A stretch of 64,000 nucleotides of DNA from positions 131,275 through 195,274 of the forward strand of contig CAZXMW010000002.1 in assembly GCA_964641415.1 (NCBI GenBank). The letters are read 5' to 3'. Of this stretch, positions 9,040-17,736 are shown one piece after another. The DNA comes from JAHECW01 sp964641415 (lineage in GTDB: Bacteria; Acidobacteriota; Thermoanaerobaculia; Thermoanaerobaculales; Sulfomarinibacteraceae). The notes beneath the pieces are model-generated. The model searched no databases. It saw nothing but the letters and a program-made list of their open reading frames with translations, and was not told the origin of the DNA. The translations under genes were made by a program, and so were the position numbers. How positions within the stretch are numbered: position 1 is the first letter of the stretch; each line of letters opens with the position of its first letter.

Positions 9040-9108
9040 TGCCACCTTCGACATTGTGCCGAGCGCCCTCCGGATCTCGTCGCGCTGCTCACAATGTCGA
9101 AGGTGGCA
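9040..9108. repeat. Perfect 19-bp inverted repeat with 31-bp spacer
   Basis: Arms 9040-9058 (TGCCACCTTCGACATTGTG) and 9090-9108 are exact reverse complements, separated by 31 bases. This could be a cruciform, a REP/MITE-like element or a protein-binding site. No gene lies inside it. Confidence 0.9.
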
Positions 9109-9158
9109 ATCGCCGAGCCCAGCCTTCGAAACCCGGGGCGCGCTCCGGCAAGCAGGAA

Positions 9159-9274
9159 GGCCGCCGGCGCCCGGGCAGCGCGGCAGCAGCTTCATCGGCT
9201 TTCATCGAGCGCCGCGCTGCCCAGGCGACGCTGGGCTGCCATGCCGCAAGGCAGGGCAGACCAGAAGGCCGATG
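9159..9274. repeat. 116-bp hairpin element, copy 1
   Basis: It is identical to 9410-9525 except for one base in the right stem arm (CCAGG here, CCGGG there). The element contains a long stem (CGCCCGGGCAGCGCGGC with its near-complement about 25 bases later) and a second small stem (CTGCC / GGCAG). Confidence 0.95.
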
Positions 9275-9409
9275 CATCAGGAAGCCCACACACTCTCGTC
9301 TCCAGCCGGCAACGCTGATTGGCGGGCGGGGACGCCCGCAGCCACAAACAACGTTCACGGCCACTGGAAACGCAACTCTGGAATCGATCGTGGCGGCCTG
9401 CCCCGACAC

Positions 9410-9525
9410 GGCCGCCGGCGCCCGGGCAGCGCGGCAGCAGCTTCATCGGCTTTCATCGAGCGCCGCGCTGCCCGGGCGACGCTGGGCTGCCATGCCGCAA
9501 GGCAGGGCAGACCAGAAGGCCGATG
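9410..9525. repeat. 116-bp hairpin element, copy 2
   Basis: Second copy, offset 251 bases from the first. Here the 17-base stem arms CGCCCGGGCAGCGCGGC / GCCGCGCTGCCCGGGCG are perfectly complementary. It ends 16 bases before the VanZ-like start codon, so it must lie in or near that gene's promoter or leader. Confidence 0.95.
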
Positions 9526-9541
9526 TCGGTAGAATACGTCC

Positions 9542-10762
9542 ATGTCGCGTGTTCGTCGCTGGCTCCCGGTCGTGCTCTGGATCGCCGTCATCTACACTGC
9601 GATCCCGCTCACCCGTGCGCTGAGCCGCTGGTTCGCCGACCACGTCGGCCTCGCGGTCGTGACCTGGCTGGTCATCGGGACCCTGGTTGCGGGCGCGGCC
9701 GGAGGGGCGGCGCTGGCGATCCGTCGGCTGGGACGGTTGCGGTCGGGCTCGCTGCCGTGGCTCATCGCGGTCGTCGGCATCCTCGCCCTGTGGGCCCTGA
9801 GCCTGCGGCGCAGCCCCGAGGAGGCCGTCCACCTGCCCGAGTACGGCGTACTCGCGGTGCTGCTCTGGCGGGCACTGCGGCCGACGGTGCCCGACGCGAA
9901 CGTGTTCGTCGCCGGCGCCGTCATCGGCTGTCTGGTCGGCACGGTGGACGAGGTCATCCAGTGGCTGACGCCGGAACGATTCTGGGACTGGCGGGACGTG
10001 GCGCTCAACGGCGGCGCGGGAGCCCTCGTCCAGCTCCTGCTGTGGCGGATCGATCCCCGCCCGCGGGCCGCGATCAGTCCGGGCTCGGTGCGGCTCGTGC
10101 TCCGGCTCGCGGTCGCTCAGCTGCTGCTCGTCGGTCTGTGCCTGGCCAACACCCCGGCCCGGGTCGCGAGCTACGCACCGCTGCTTCCCGGCGGCGAGAG
10201 CCTGACGCGGTCGCACAATCCGATGGCCGAGTACGGCCACCGGCACGAAATCGACGGCCTCGGCGTGTTCTCCTCGCGGCTGACATTGGCCGAGCTCGCC
10301 GCCGAGGACGGCGCGCGAGGCGCCGAGGTCGGCGCACTGGTCGATGACTGGCGGCGCCGCTACTCCGAGTTTCTCGACGTCTGGCCGTTCGCCGACGATC
10401 CCTTCACCTACGAGCTCCGGGTCCATCTGTTCGCCCGCGACCGCAACCTCGGCAGGGCCCGTGAGGGCGGATTCAACGGCGCCGAGGTATCCGAACGGGC
10501 GACGGTCGCGTGGTTCGAAAATCGCCTGGTCGAGCAAATCTTCCCGTCGTCCCTCGGTCACAGCTCATACCGCTGGCCGCCGGATCTCGAACGACGGGTC
10601 GAGGCGATTCGCGACCCGGATCACCGCTTCGTCAGCGCCGCCGGCTCGCACCTCATCACCATCGCCCCGGAGCGCGTCGTGCTCGGCGTCATCGCCGGGC
10701 TCGTGGGGCTGCTGGTGGCAGCCGACCGACTCTGGGGCCGCTCCAATGGGAGCCGGTCATGA
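9542..10762 (+). CDS. VanZ-like family membrane protein
   Basis: A 406-residue membrane protein. The first about 200 residues contain several hydrophobic helices and the VanZ-like signature: HLPEYGVLA, then DEVIQWLTPERFWDWRD and NGGAGAL. A soluble domain of unknown function (about 220-375) and a final membrane helix (about 380-400) follow, so it is longer than a bare VanZ domain. Function is not established for most VanZ-like proteins. Its stop overlaps the next start by 4 bases, so the two genes are likely coupled. Confidence 0.85.
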   Translation: MSRVRRWLPVVLWIAVIYTAIPLTRALSRWFADHVGLAVVTWLVIGTLVAGAAGGAALAIRRLGRLRSGSLPWLIAVVGILALWALSLRRSPEEAVHLPEYGVLAVLLWRALRPTVPDANVFVAGAVIGCLVGTVDEVIQWLTPERFWDWRDVALNGGAGALVQLLLWRIDPRPRAAISPGSVRLVLRLAVAQLLLVGLCLANTPARVASYAPLLPGGESLTRSHNPMAEYGHRHEIDGLGVFSSRLTLAELAAEDGARGAEVGALVDDWRRRYSEFLDVWPFADDPFTYELRVHLFARDRNLGRAREGGFNGAEVSERATVAWFENRLVEQIFPSSLGHSSYRWPPDLERRVEAIRDPDHRFVSAAGSHLITIAPERVVLGVIAGLVGLLVAADRLWGRSNGSRS

Positions 10763-11682
10763 CGACGCGACGTCGTTTCATCCGGACCGCCGGTCTTGCC
10801 GGCGCCGCCTCACTTTTCGGGCTGCCGGACCGTGCTGTTTGGTCTGCCCGCGGCGCCCCGAGCTCGCTCCGGCTCGGCTTTTACACCGACGTTCACGCCC
10901 GCACCGAGTGGCAGACCCCCCGGGCGATGGCCACCGCGGCGGAGGCGATCAACGCCCGCGCGCCGGATCTGGTGATCGCCGGCGGCGACCTGATCACCGA
11001 CGGGTTCCAGTCCTCGGCGGCCACCGTCGAGCCCCGTTGGAAGACCTACATGGCGATGCACGACTCGGTGGCCGCCCGGGTCGAGCCGGTGCTCGGCAAC
11101 CACGATCTGGTGGCCGCGAGGCCCGAGGACGGCACCGAGCCCGCCGGCGACCCGCGGGCCATATTCCGGCAACGGCTCGGGCTCGACCGGACATGGCGCA
11201 GCTTCGACGCGGCCGGGTACCGGTTCTTCATCCTCGACTCCATCGAGGTCAGCAACGACGACCTCAAGTACCACGGGCGGATCTCCGACGAGCAGCTGAC
11301 CTGGCTGGACCGCGAGCTCGGCCGCACCGACACCGACACCCCGCTGGTGGTCGCAATCCACATTCCGCTGCTCACCGCGTTTTATCAGGCGACCGACGGC
11401 GCCACGGTCGCGGCGCCCGCCAACCGGGTGACCGTCAACAACCTCGAGGTCCTCGACCGTTTCGCCGACCACAACCTGGTGCTCGTCCTGCAGGGCCACC
11501 TTCACGTCGACGAGATGGTGCGCTGGCGCGACACGACCTTCATCACCGGCGGCGCGGTCTGCGGCAAGTGGTGGCGCGGTTCGTGGCACGGTACACCTGA
11601 GGGCTTCGGCGTCGTCACCCTGCGCCCCGATCGCGTCGAGTGGGCGTATCACAGCTACGGTTGGATCGCGCGCAGACCATAA
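10759..11682 (+). CDS. Tat-exported calcineurin-like metallophosphoesterase
   Basis: A 307-residue protein. A twin-arginine signal (TRRRFIRTAGLAGAASLFG) is followed by metallophosphoesterase motifs in order: DVH (near 45), GGDLITDG (about 78), GNHD (about 115), an HIPLL segment and GHLHVDE (about 250). These residues coordinate the two metals of phosphodiesterases and phosphatases; the substrate is unknown. ATG 10759 overlaps the VanZ-like stop (ATGA). The Tat signal implies folding with metal in the cytoplasm before export. Confidence 0.9.
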   Translation: MTTRRRFIRTAGLAGAASLFGLPDRAVWSARGAPSSLRLGFYTDVHARTEWQTPRAMATAAEAINARAPDLVIAGGDLITDGFQSSAATVEPRWKTYMAMHDSVAARVEPVLGNHDLVAARPEDGTEPAGDPRAIFRQRLGLDRTWRSFDAAGYRFFILDSIEVSNDDLKYHGRISDEQLTWLDRELGRTDTDTPLVVAIHIPLLTAFYQATDGATVAAPANRVTVNNLEVLDRFADHNLVLVLQGHLHVDEMVRWRDTTFITGGAVCGKWWRGSWHGTPEGFGVVTLRPDRVEWAYHSYGWIARRP

Positions 11683-11782
11683 CAATTCTTAATTTTTAAT
11701 TATGTATTATGTATTTCATTACAATAGCTACAGGACTGCAGTTTCATTGCGATGTCATTCATCATTCGTCATTCATCATTCG
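11683..11782. repeat. AT-rich simple-sequence island at convergent gene ends
   Basis: A short AT-rich stretch (AATTCTTAATTTTTAATTATG and ATTATGTATTT) followed by repeated CATTCATCATTCGT units. It sits between the 3' ends of the metallophosphoesterase and the membrane-protein gene, and the CATTC repeats supply the last codons of the latter (RMMNDE). Base composition is very unlike the surroundings. Confidence 0.75.
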
Positions 11783-12664
11783 GAAGAGGTCGAAGTCCGG
11801 GTGGAACTGAGCCAAAAACTCGACTGACAGCAGCCGGTACGTGACCCACACCGGGAGCAGGAGCACGGTGCCGATGTAGGGCAGTGCCGCGACACAACAG
11901 GTCATCAGGCAGAACACGCTGAAGAAGACCGCGAAGACGACGGCGAGCAACAGCACGAACAGACCGTACAGCACAAAGGACCCCGACCGCGCGCGGAGCC
12001 ACGGCAGCAGCGCCCGCCAGGCATCGAGCACCGTGAGGTCGAAGCGGTACATGATGGGGATGACGAAGGCCTCGGTCCACAGAGCGATGTAGAGCGCAAC
12101 GACGCCGACCAGGAGCACGCCGAGCCCGCCGAAGACGCCGGCGGCCACCGACAGCCCGGCGAGGGTGTCGTTGACCGAAAGCCCGATCGCCGGCGCGAAG
12201 AACACCCCCATGACCAGCAGCACCGCGACAACGCTTGCCAACGTGAAGCACAGCCGCCACAGGAACAGCGAGTTGCCGAGACGCTCATGGCGCTTCCAGG
12301 GCTCGACGATCTGACCCCGGTTGCGGACCAGATTGTCGAGGAAGACCAGCTTGGCGCGGGACGACACCCAGAGCACGAGCAGCGCCACGGCGATCGCGAC
12401 CATCAGCCCGATGAAGACCAGGGGCAGCCAGACTGCACTGTCGAGGATCTCCCGCCCCGCGTCATCGAGGCCCTGCCACGAGCCGACCGAGCTTCCGGTC
12501 GAGTCCGACCGCGAGGCGAGAGCGCCTCCGGTGTCGGTGGTCAGTCCGGCCAGCCAGGCGGCGAGGGCCAGCAGCAGCCACTTCGCGAGGTCGAACGGCT
12601 GCCACAGGATCACCCGGGTGCGTTCCCAGGCGCGCGACAGCGGTTCGAAGTAGGCGATCCTCAT
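11762..12664 (-). CDS. Polytopic membrane protein, unknown function
   Basis: A 300-residue protein with about six hydrophobic helices (for example about 27-45, 75-100, 130-160, 165-195, 225-275). I do not recognise the family; DUF4013-like and glycerophosphodiester phosphodiesterase membrane-domain-like proteins have a similar look. Its start overlaps the stop of the upstream oxidoreductase by 4 bases, so the two are probably co-expressed. The C-terminal residues are encoded by a simple-sequence repeat, so the exact end may vary between strains. Confidence 0.8.
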   Translation of the reverse strand: MRIAYFEPLSRAWERTRVILWQPFDLAKWLLLALAAWLAGLTTDTGGALASRSDSTGSSVGSWQGLDDAGREILDSAVWLPLVFIGLMVAIAVALLVLWVSSRAKLVFLDNLVRNRGQIVEPWKRHERLGNSLFLWRLCFTLASVVAVLLVMGVFFAPAIGLSVNDTLAGLSVAAGVFGGLGVLLVGVVALYIALWTEAFVIPIMYRFDLTVLDAWRALLPWLRARSGSFVLYGLFVLLLAVVFAVFFSVFCLMTCCVAALPYIGTVLLLPVWVTYRLLSVEFLAQFHPDFDLFRMMNDE

Positions 12665-15609
12665 CCATCCTCCCGCGGGAGTCGCGACGATTGTAGACCG
12701 TCCGCGACCGGTTCAGTGCGCGCCGGCGCCGGCGCCGACCGCACCCTATGAAACGGAGATGAACCGGAATGGTTCTCCTCCCTCGCAAGGGCGGCGGCGA
12801 CGATCTCGATGGGATGCAGCGCGGGCACCCCGGTCAGACCCTCGATCTGGTGCCGGCAGCTGGTGCCGGCGGCCGCGACAGCCACGCCGTCGGGCAGCGA
12901 TCGGACCGCATCGACCAGCGGTCCGGCCACCGCCCGCGACAGCTTTCGGTTGGCGGCGAGCATCCCGAACGCGCCGGCCATGCCGCAGCAGCCGGTTTCG
13001 AGCGTGCGCGCGCCGGTGCCGGAAATCCGGCCGAGCAACCGGGCGGCCGCACCGCCGTCCGCCAGTGCCTTGGTGTGACAGTGGCCGTGCACCGCCACCT
13101 CGAGTCCGGGGTCGGCCCACGGCGGAACCTCTGCGGCGCCGTCGTCGAGGGCGTCGAGCACCACCTCTTCGACCAGCCGGCAGCGGGCGGCAACATCATC
13201 GGCGCCCGCCAGGCCGAGCTGCCGGTACTCGTCGATGAAGACCGAGTGGCACGATGGTTCGAGGAAAACGACGGTCTCGGATCGGTCGCGCAGCAGACCG
13301 AGGTTGTGCTCGCCGAGCCGCCGGAGCTCGTCCAGCAGACCGCGGCTCGCCGCCGGCCGGCCGCAGCAGCGCCGGCCCCAGACCAGGTCGACCTGGAAGC
13401 CCAGCGCCTCGAGCACGGTGACCGCGGCCCGGCCGATTCGGGGCTCGTGGTACCGGGTCCAGGTGTCGTCCCACAGCAGCAGCCGGCCGCGGAATCCGGG
13501 GACAGAAGCCGGCCGGCGACGGAACCAACGGTCGAAACGGCGCCTCGTGTACGCCGGCAGCGGTGCGTCGGCAGCGATTCCGAGGGTCGCCTCGAGGACT
13601 CGCCGGCCGAGGGTCGAGCGGAGCACTGCATTGGCCAGCCCGGGCATCGCGGCGCCGATCCGGCCGAGTCGGTCCGAGGCCGAAACCAGGCGATCGAACA
13701 ACCCGACGCCGTGATCACGGTGGCGGGTCGCCACCAGCTCGGCCTTGAGCGCCGCGAGATCGACGTTGGACGGGCACTCGGTCTTGCACGCCTTGCACGC
13801 CAGGCAGCTGTCCAGCACCCCGGCGAGCTCGGGCGCCGCCGTCGGGTCGTCGCCGAAACGCCCTTCGAGGGCGGCGCGGATGGTGTTGGCCCGACCGCGG
13901 GTCGACTGCGCCTCGTCGCCGGTGGCGACGAAGGTCGGACACATGGTCGGCGTCTGCTTGAGGCAGCCACCGCAGCCGTTGCACTGCTCGAGGTTGGCGA
14001 CAAAGGACCCGTCGCGATCGATGAAGCCGAGCTCCCCGACGAGATTCGCCACGAGGGCCGAGCCGACCCCGAGCCGGAGGTCCCGGTCGATCCGGTACCG
14101 CCCGTCGTCGACGATCTTGCCCGGATTCATGACGCCGCGCGGGTCGAACAGGGCCTTGAGACGGCGCGACGCCTCGACCAGCTCGGGACCGAGGTGATCC
14201 GCCAGGTACTCGGTGCGGGCGATGCCGACCCCGTGCTCGGCGGCCAGGGAGCCGCAATGCTCGCGGCACAGGGCCGACACCTCGTCTGCTACCCGGCGCA
14301 GGGTCTCGAGGTCGGCTTCCCGGTGCAGATCGAGCACCGGCCGTACGTGGAGCTCGCCCGACGCCGCATGGCCGTAGAACGAGGCCTCGAGGCCGAGCGG
14401 CTCGAGTATCGAGGTCAGACCGTTCACGTAGTCGGGCAGCCGTTCAGGTCGGACGCAGACGTCCTCGATGCAGGTGACCGGCTTGGCCGGCCCGGGGCGG
14501 CCGGTGAGCAGCGACAGGCCGGCCTTGCGCAACCCCCAGATCAGGGACTGACTCTCGCCATCGGTCACCAGCAGCCGACGATCGCCGAGGCCGGCGGCGT
14601 CGAGCTCGGCCAGCCGGTCGTCGGCTTCGTCGAAGAACTCCACGAGCAGCAGCGACCGGCACGGACGCCGGTCGAGGTCGAGCAGATCGCGGGCGGCGGC
14701 GAAGGCTCGCTGACCGGCGGTCTGATCGAGGAGGATCCGGTCGATGTGCTCGACCGCGGCCGGCTCGAGCGCGTCGAGGGCCACCGCCGCAGCCATGGCC
14801 TCGGTCAGCGACGAGAAGAAGAGCACGCCGAGACCCCGCCGCGCGGGCCGGACGACAACCTCAAGGACGGCGCCGGTCACCACCGCCAGGGTCCCCTCCG
14901 ACCCGGTCACCAGTCGGGACAGGTCGCCGGGATCGGCGACGGCGCGGTCGAAGCCGTAACCCGGCCAGTGCTTGACCAGACCAACCGGCATCCTCTCGGC
15001 GATCGCGGCCGCGTGCTCGGCCATCAGCCGGTCGGCGCCGTCGCGGATCTCGGGCAGGGCGCCGGCGCCGGGACCGACCTCGGCGAGAGCGCCGTCGGCG
15101 AGGGCGATCTCGAGAGCCGCCACGTGCTCGCCGGTGGCGCCGTACACCGGCGCGTGGGCGCCGGACGAGTTGTTGCCGATCATCCCGCCGAGGGTCGCCC
15201 GGGAGGACGTCGCGACATCGGGACCGAAGCACAGACCGGCGGGCGCCAGCGCGCTGTTGAGCTGGTCGAGAACGACGCCGGGCTCGACCCGAATCGTCCC
15301 CCGCTCGCGGTCCAGCTCGCCCAGCCGCCGGTTGTACCGGGCGACGTCGATCACCAGCCCGGAACCGACGGCGCCGCCGGTCAAGCCGCTGCCCGCGCCG
15401 CGCACGGTGATCTCGACGCCGGCATCGGCCGCAGCCGCCAGCAGCCGGGCACACTCGGCGGCGCCACGCGGGAAGGCCACCGCCTGCGGCTCGATCTTGT
15501 AGATCGACGCGTCGGTGGCGTACAGAACCAGGGTCAGCGCGTCGAACCGCACGTCGCATCCGGTCCTCTCGAGAGCGCGCCGTTGAACGGGGGTCAGATC
15601 GGCGGTCAC
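12661..15609 (-). CDS. FAD/Fe-S oxidoreductase fusion (YdiJ-like)
   Basis: A 982-residue fusion of a glycolate/D-lactate oxidase-type FAD subunit and an Fe-S subunit. The FAD-binding domain (about 40-215) carries VRGAGSGLTGGAV and GGMIGNNSSGAHAPVYG. The FAD oxidase C-terminal domain is at about 250-500 (HVRPVLDLH; EHGVGIARTEYL). Two 4Fe-4S motifs are CNGCGGC (about 541) and CLACKACKTECP (about 603). Two CCG cysteine-rich motifs lie at about 749 (CCGRPAASRG) and 871 (CCGMAGAFG). Size and order match YdiJ-type 2-hydroxyacid dehydrogenases, which pass electrons to quinones. The substrate is not determinable here. Confidence 0.93.
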   Translation of the reverse strand: MTADLTPVQRRALERTGCDVRFDALTLVLYATDASIYKIEPQAVAFPRGAAECARLLAAAADAGVEITVRGAGSGLTGGAVGSGLVIDVARYNRRLGELDRERGTIRVEPGVVLDQLNSALAPAGLCFGPDVATSSRATLGGMIGNNSSGAHAPVYGATGEHVAALEIALADGALAEVGPGAGALPEIRDGADRLMAEHAAAIAERMPVGLVKHWPGYGFDRAVADPGDLSRLVTGSEGTLAVVTGAVLEVVVRPARRGLGVLFFSSLTEAMAAAVALDALEPAAVEHIDRILLDQTAGQRAFAAARDLLDLDRRPCRSLLLVEFFDEADDRLAELDAAGLGDRRLLVTDGESQSLIWGLRKAGLSLLTGRPGPAKPVTCIEDVCVRPERLPDYVNGLTSILEPLGLEASFYGHAASGELHVRPVLDLHREADLETLRRVADEVSALCREHCGSLAAEHGVGIARTEYLADHLGPELVEASRRLKALFDPRGVMNPGKIVDDGRYRIDRDLRLGVGSALVANLVGELGFIDRDGSFVANLEQCNGCGGCLKQTPTMCPTFVATGDEAQSTRGRANTIRAALEGRFGDDPTAAPELAGVLDSCLACKACKTECPSNVDLAALKAELVATRHRDHGVGLFDRLVSASDRLGRIGAAMPGLANAVLRSTLGRRVLEATLGIAADAPLPAYTRRRFDRWFRRRPASVPGFRGRLLLWDDTWTRYHEPRIGRAAVTVLEALGFQVDLVWGRRCCGRPAASRGLLDELRRLGEHNLGLLRDRSETVVFLEPSCHSVFIDEYRQLGLAGADDVAARCRLVEEVVLDALDDGAAEVPPWADPGLEVAVHGHCHTKALADGGAAARLLGRISGTGARTLETGCCGMAGAFGMLAANRKLSRAVAGPLVDAVRSLPDGVAVAAAGTSCRHQIEGLTGVPALHPIEIVAAALAREENHSGSSPFHRVRSAPAPARTEPVADGLQSSRLPREDG

Positions 15610-15692
15610 CTGATGATTGTAGGACGTCGCAAAACCAAACTCGGCCTCGAATACGGAAACCCGGCTTCGCTTTCAGCTCCGCCGTGGCAAGA

Positions 15693-15794
15693 CGGATCCG
15701 GCTTCGGATTCGGATTCGGTTTCGGATTCGGTTTCGGTTTCGGTTTCGGTTTCGGTTTCGGTTACGGTTACGGTTACGGTTACGGATTCGGATA
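15693..15794. repeat. Degenerate hexamer array, 17 units of CGGNNN
   Basis: Seventeen consecutive hexamers all start with CGG. The variable half runs ATC, CTT, ATT, ATT, TTT, ATT, then TTT five times, TTA four times, ATT and ATA. Blocks of identical units suggest local duplication. An overlapping open frame would read Gly-Phe/Gly-Tyr repeats but has no gene-like surroundings. Confidence 0.95.
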
Positions 15795-15865
15795 TGACGA
15801 TACCCGCTTGCGTGCTGACTCATCCCTCGACTACTCTGAGAGGGTGCTGCAATGGAGGGAACGGA

Positions 15866-15940
15866 ATGGAGATCACCGGTTTCAGCCCGAGCGTGCTCGC
15901 TGCCGACAGGGGCGTCGCCTCGCGCTTCTCCGGGCTCTGA
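15866..15940 (+). CDS. Possible 24-residue leader peptide upstream of aminotransferase
   Basis: A short open frame starting MEITGFSPSVL and ending SRFSGL, with GGAGG seven bases before its ATG. It stops 13 bases before the aminotransferase start, which itself lacks a good ribosome site, so translational coupling is possible. No amino-acid run typical of attenuators is seen. This could be chance. Confidence 0.25.
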   Translation: MEITGFSPSVLAADRGVASRFSGL

Positions 15941-15953
15941 GCCCCGCACCTCC

Positions 15954-17123
15954 ATGGTCGACTTCTCCACCCGCGTTCCTCGGCGACTGCGGCCGAACCG
16001 GCTGGCAGAGGCCCGCTCGGCGGTCGGCGAGGTTGCCTACGACCTGACCGTGAGCAACCCGACCCGCTGCGGGCTGCCCTACCCCGACGACCTGCTCGCG
16101 CCGTTGGCCGACCCCCGGGGTCTCGATTATCGGCCCGATCCCCGCGGCCCGCTGCCCGGCCGGATCGCGGTCGCCGAGTGGTACAGCCGTTGGGGCGTCG
16201 CGGTCGACCCAGCCCGGGTCGTGCTCACCGCCTCGACGTCCGAGGCCTACTCGGTGATCTTCAAGCTCGTGGCCGACCCGGGCGACGCGGTTCTCGTGCC
16301 GACGCCGTCCTACCCGCTGTTCGAGCCCCTGTGCCGCCTCGACGGGATCGACACGCACAGCTACACTCTCGATCCCGAAGACGGCTGGCGGCCCGATCTC
16401 AGCGCCGTCGGCGGCGCCGAAGACCGCATCCGCGGCGTCGTCGCCGTCCACCCCAACAACCCGACCGGCTCCCACGTTCACCCCGACGACCTGGCAACGC
16501 TGGTCGAGCACTGCCGGGCTCTGAAGCTAACGTTGATCGCCGACGAGGTCTTCCTGCCCTTCGTCGTCGACGGCGGGCCGGGCGCCGATCGCAGCTTCTC
16601 CGCCACCGACGCGTCGCTCACCTTCACCCTCGGCGGACTGTCGAAGAGCGTCGGCCTGCCGCAGCTCAAGCTGGCGTGGATCATCGTCAGCGGCCCGGAC
16701 GACGAGGTCGCGCTCGCCCTCGAGCGCCTGGATCACATCACCGACACCTATTTATCGGTGGCGACACCCGTGGCGCTCGCCGCCGGGAAACTACTCGCCG
16801 GCGGCGCGGTGGTCGCCGACGCCATCACCGCACGCTGCCGGCGCAACCTCGCGACGCTGCGCGACCTCGCCGGGCGATGGCCCGCTGTCACCGTGCCCGT
16901 TGTCGGCGGCGGGTGGAGCGTCCCGATCCGGGTGCCGGTGGTCGGCGACGACCAGACCCTCGCCATCCGCCTGCTCATCGACCATGGAGTCGCGGTGCAT
17001 CCGGGCTTTCTCTTCGACCTGCCCGACAACGGGACCCTCGTGCTCAGCCTGCTGACGCCGGAGTCGACCTGGCGCCAGGGTCTGGTCGAGCTGTTCGGCG
17101 CCGTTCGCCGCCGGCTTGATTGA
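15954..17123 (+). CDS. PLP-dependent class I/II aminotransferase
   Basis: A 389-residue fold-type I aminotransferase. Motifs are HPNNPTGS (Asn binding PLP), IADEVFLPF (Asp) and LGGLSKSVGLPQLKLAW with the Schiff-base lysine in SKS. The substrate is not clear; similar enzymes act on aromatic, alanine or other amino acids. Start ATG 15954 is preferred because the protein then begins like its family. An in-frame ATG at 15852 would add 34 residues that look non-coding, although that ATG has a GAGGG ribosome site. It is transcribed alone. Confidence 0.88.
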   Translation: MVDFSTRVPRRLRPNRLAEARSAVGEVAYDLTVSNPTRCGLPYPDDLLAPLADPRGLDYRPDPRGPLPGRIAVAEWYSRWGVAVDPARVVLTASTSEAYSVIFKLVADPGDAVLVPTPSYPLFEPLCRLDGIDTHSYTLDPEDGWRPDLSAVGGAEDRIRGVVAVHPNNPTGSHVHPDDLATLVEHCRALKLTLIADEVFLPFVVDGGPGADRSFSATDASLTFTLGGLSKSVGLPQLKLAWIIVSGPDDEVALALERLDHITDTYLSVATPVALAAGKLLAGGAVVADAITARCRRNLATLRDLAGRWPAVTVPVVGGGWSVPIRVPVVGDDQTLAIRLLIDHGVAVHPGFLFDLPDNGTLVLSLLTPESTWRQGLVELFGAVRRRLD

Positions 17124-17235
17124 CCGACCGGGAATCGGCCGCGCGGGCACGCGTGACGGGACATCGATCAGAATCCGCGGCCGGAACAAACCAGAGGCCG
17201 GGCGCCACCGAGCCCCGTCACCGGCCCGGTCGCAA

Positions 17236-17736
17236 TCAGCTCGGCAGCAACGGCGACAGCAGCTTCCTCACCTCTTCACCGGACATTCGCCGGCGCTCCA
17301 GCAGCGCACCGGCGAGGGTCTCCACCGCCTTCCAGTTGCGTCGCAGCAGCTCCTCGGTGTGCTCGCGGACGATGTCGAGAAAGGGAATCACCCGGTCGCA
17401 GTCGTCGACCACCCTCATGGCCAGTCGGACCGCCGCGTCGAGATCCTCGCAGCCCTCGTCCCACTCGTCCCGGCCGCTGACCATGGACTCGGCGACCATT
17501 CCGGCCGCGGTGCACAGCAGCCGGCGCTCGATCGGCGCGGTGGGTAGATGGGGGTCGGTCTCCGGCGGCGGCTCCTCGGGAAAGCGGAGCGAGCGCACGG
17601 TCCCCAGATGGTCGTCGTCGCCGACGATCTCGACCTCGGTGATCTGCTGACCGCAGAGCTGGGCAATCACCGCGTGACCGGCCTCGTGGTACGCGGTCAG
17701 CCGGAGGTGGCGATCGGCTTCGGTGTCGCGGATCAC
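17236..17736 (-). CDS. HEAGH zinc metallopeptidase, FtsH peptidase-like
   Basis: A 166-residue stand-alone protein with the zinc motif HEAGH in AYHEAGHAVIAQL (about residues 16-28) and a downstream acidic stretch (GCEDLDAAVRLA) where FtsH carries its third metal ligand. It matches the peptidase domain of FtsH without the AAA module or membrane helices. Start GTG 17736 overlaps the stop of a 38-codon upstream gene as GTGA. The substrate is unknown. Activity without an ATPase partner suggests a partner subunit or limited proteolysis. Confidence 0.8.
   Translation of the reverse strand: MIRDTEADRHLRLTAYHEAGHAVIAQLCGQQITEVEIVGDDDHLGTVRSLRFPEEPPPETDPHLPTAPIERRLLCTAAGMVAESMVSGRDEWDEGCEDLDAAVRLAMRVVDDCDRVIPFLDIVREHTEELLRRNWKAVETLAGALLERRRMSGEEVRKLLSPLLPS

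Larger units (their letters stand above)
8807..9541. other. Gene-free repeat-rich intergenic region
   Basis: 735 bases between divergently transcribed genes (sigma factor leftward, VanZ-like protein rightward) with no convincing gene. It holds a degenerate NNNCCG hexamer array (8891-8956), a perfect 19-base inverted repeat pair (9040-9108) and two copies of a 116-base hairpin-forming element (9159-9274, 9410-9525). Open frames here are low-complexity and lack ribosome sites. Confidence 0.85.
15610..15953. other. Divergent intergenic region with hexamer array and possible leader ORF
   Basis: 344 bases between the oxidoreductase (leftward) and the aminotransferase (rightward). It contains the 102-base CGGNNN array (15693-15794), a weak promoter candidate (TTGCGT 15808-15813, 18-base spacer, TACTCT 15832-15837) and a 24-codon open frame with a good ribosome site. 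Confidence 0.7.

Noticed and set aside
15660..15800. Gly-Phe/Gly-Tyr repeat protein read through the hexamer array
   Set aside because: The frame belongs to a very long antisense shadow of the oxidoreductase gene, has no start or ribosome site of its own, and the repeat reads as patterned residues in every frame.
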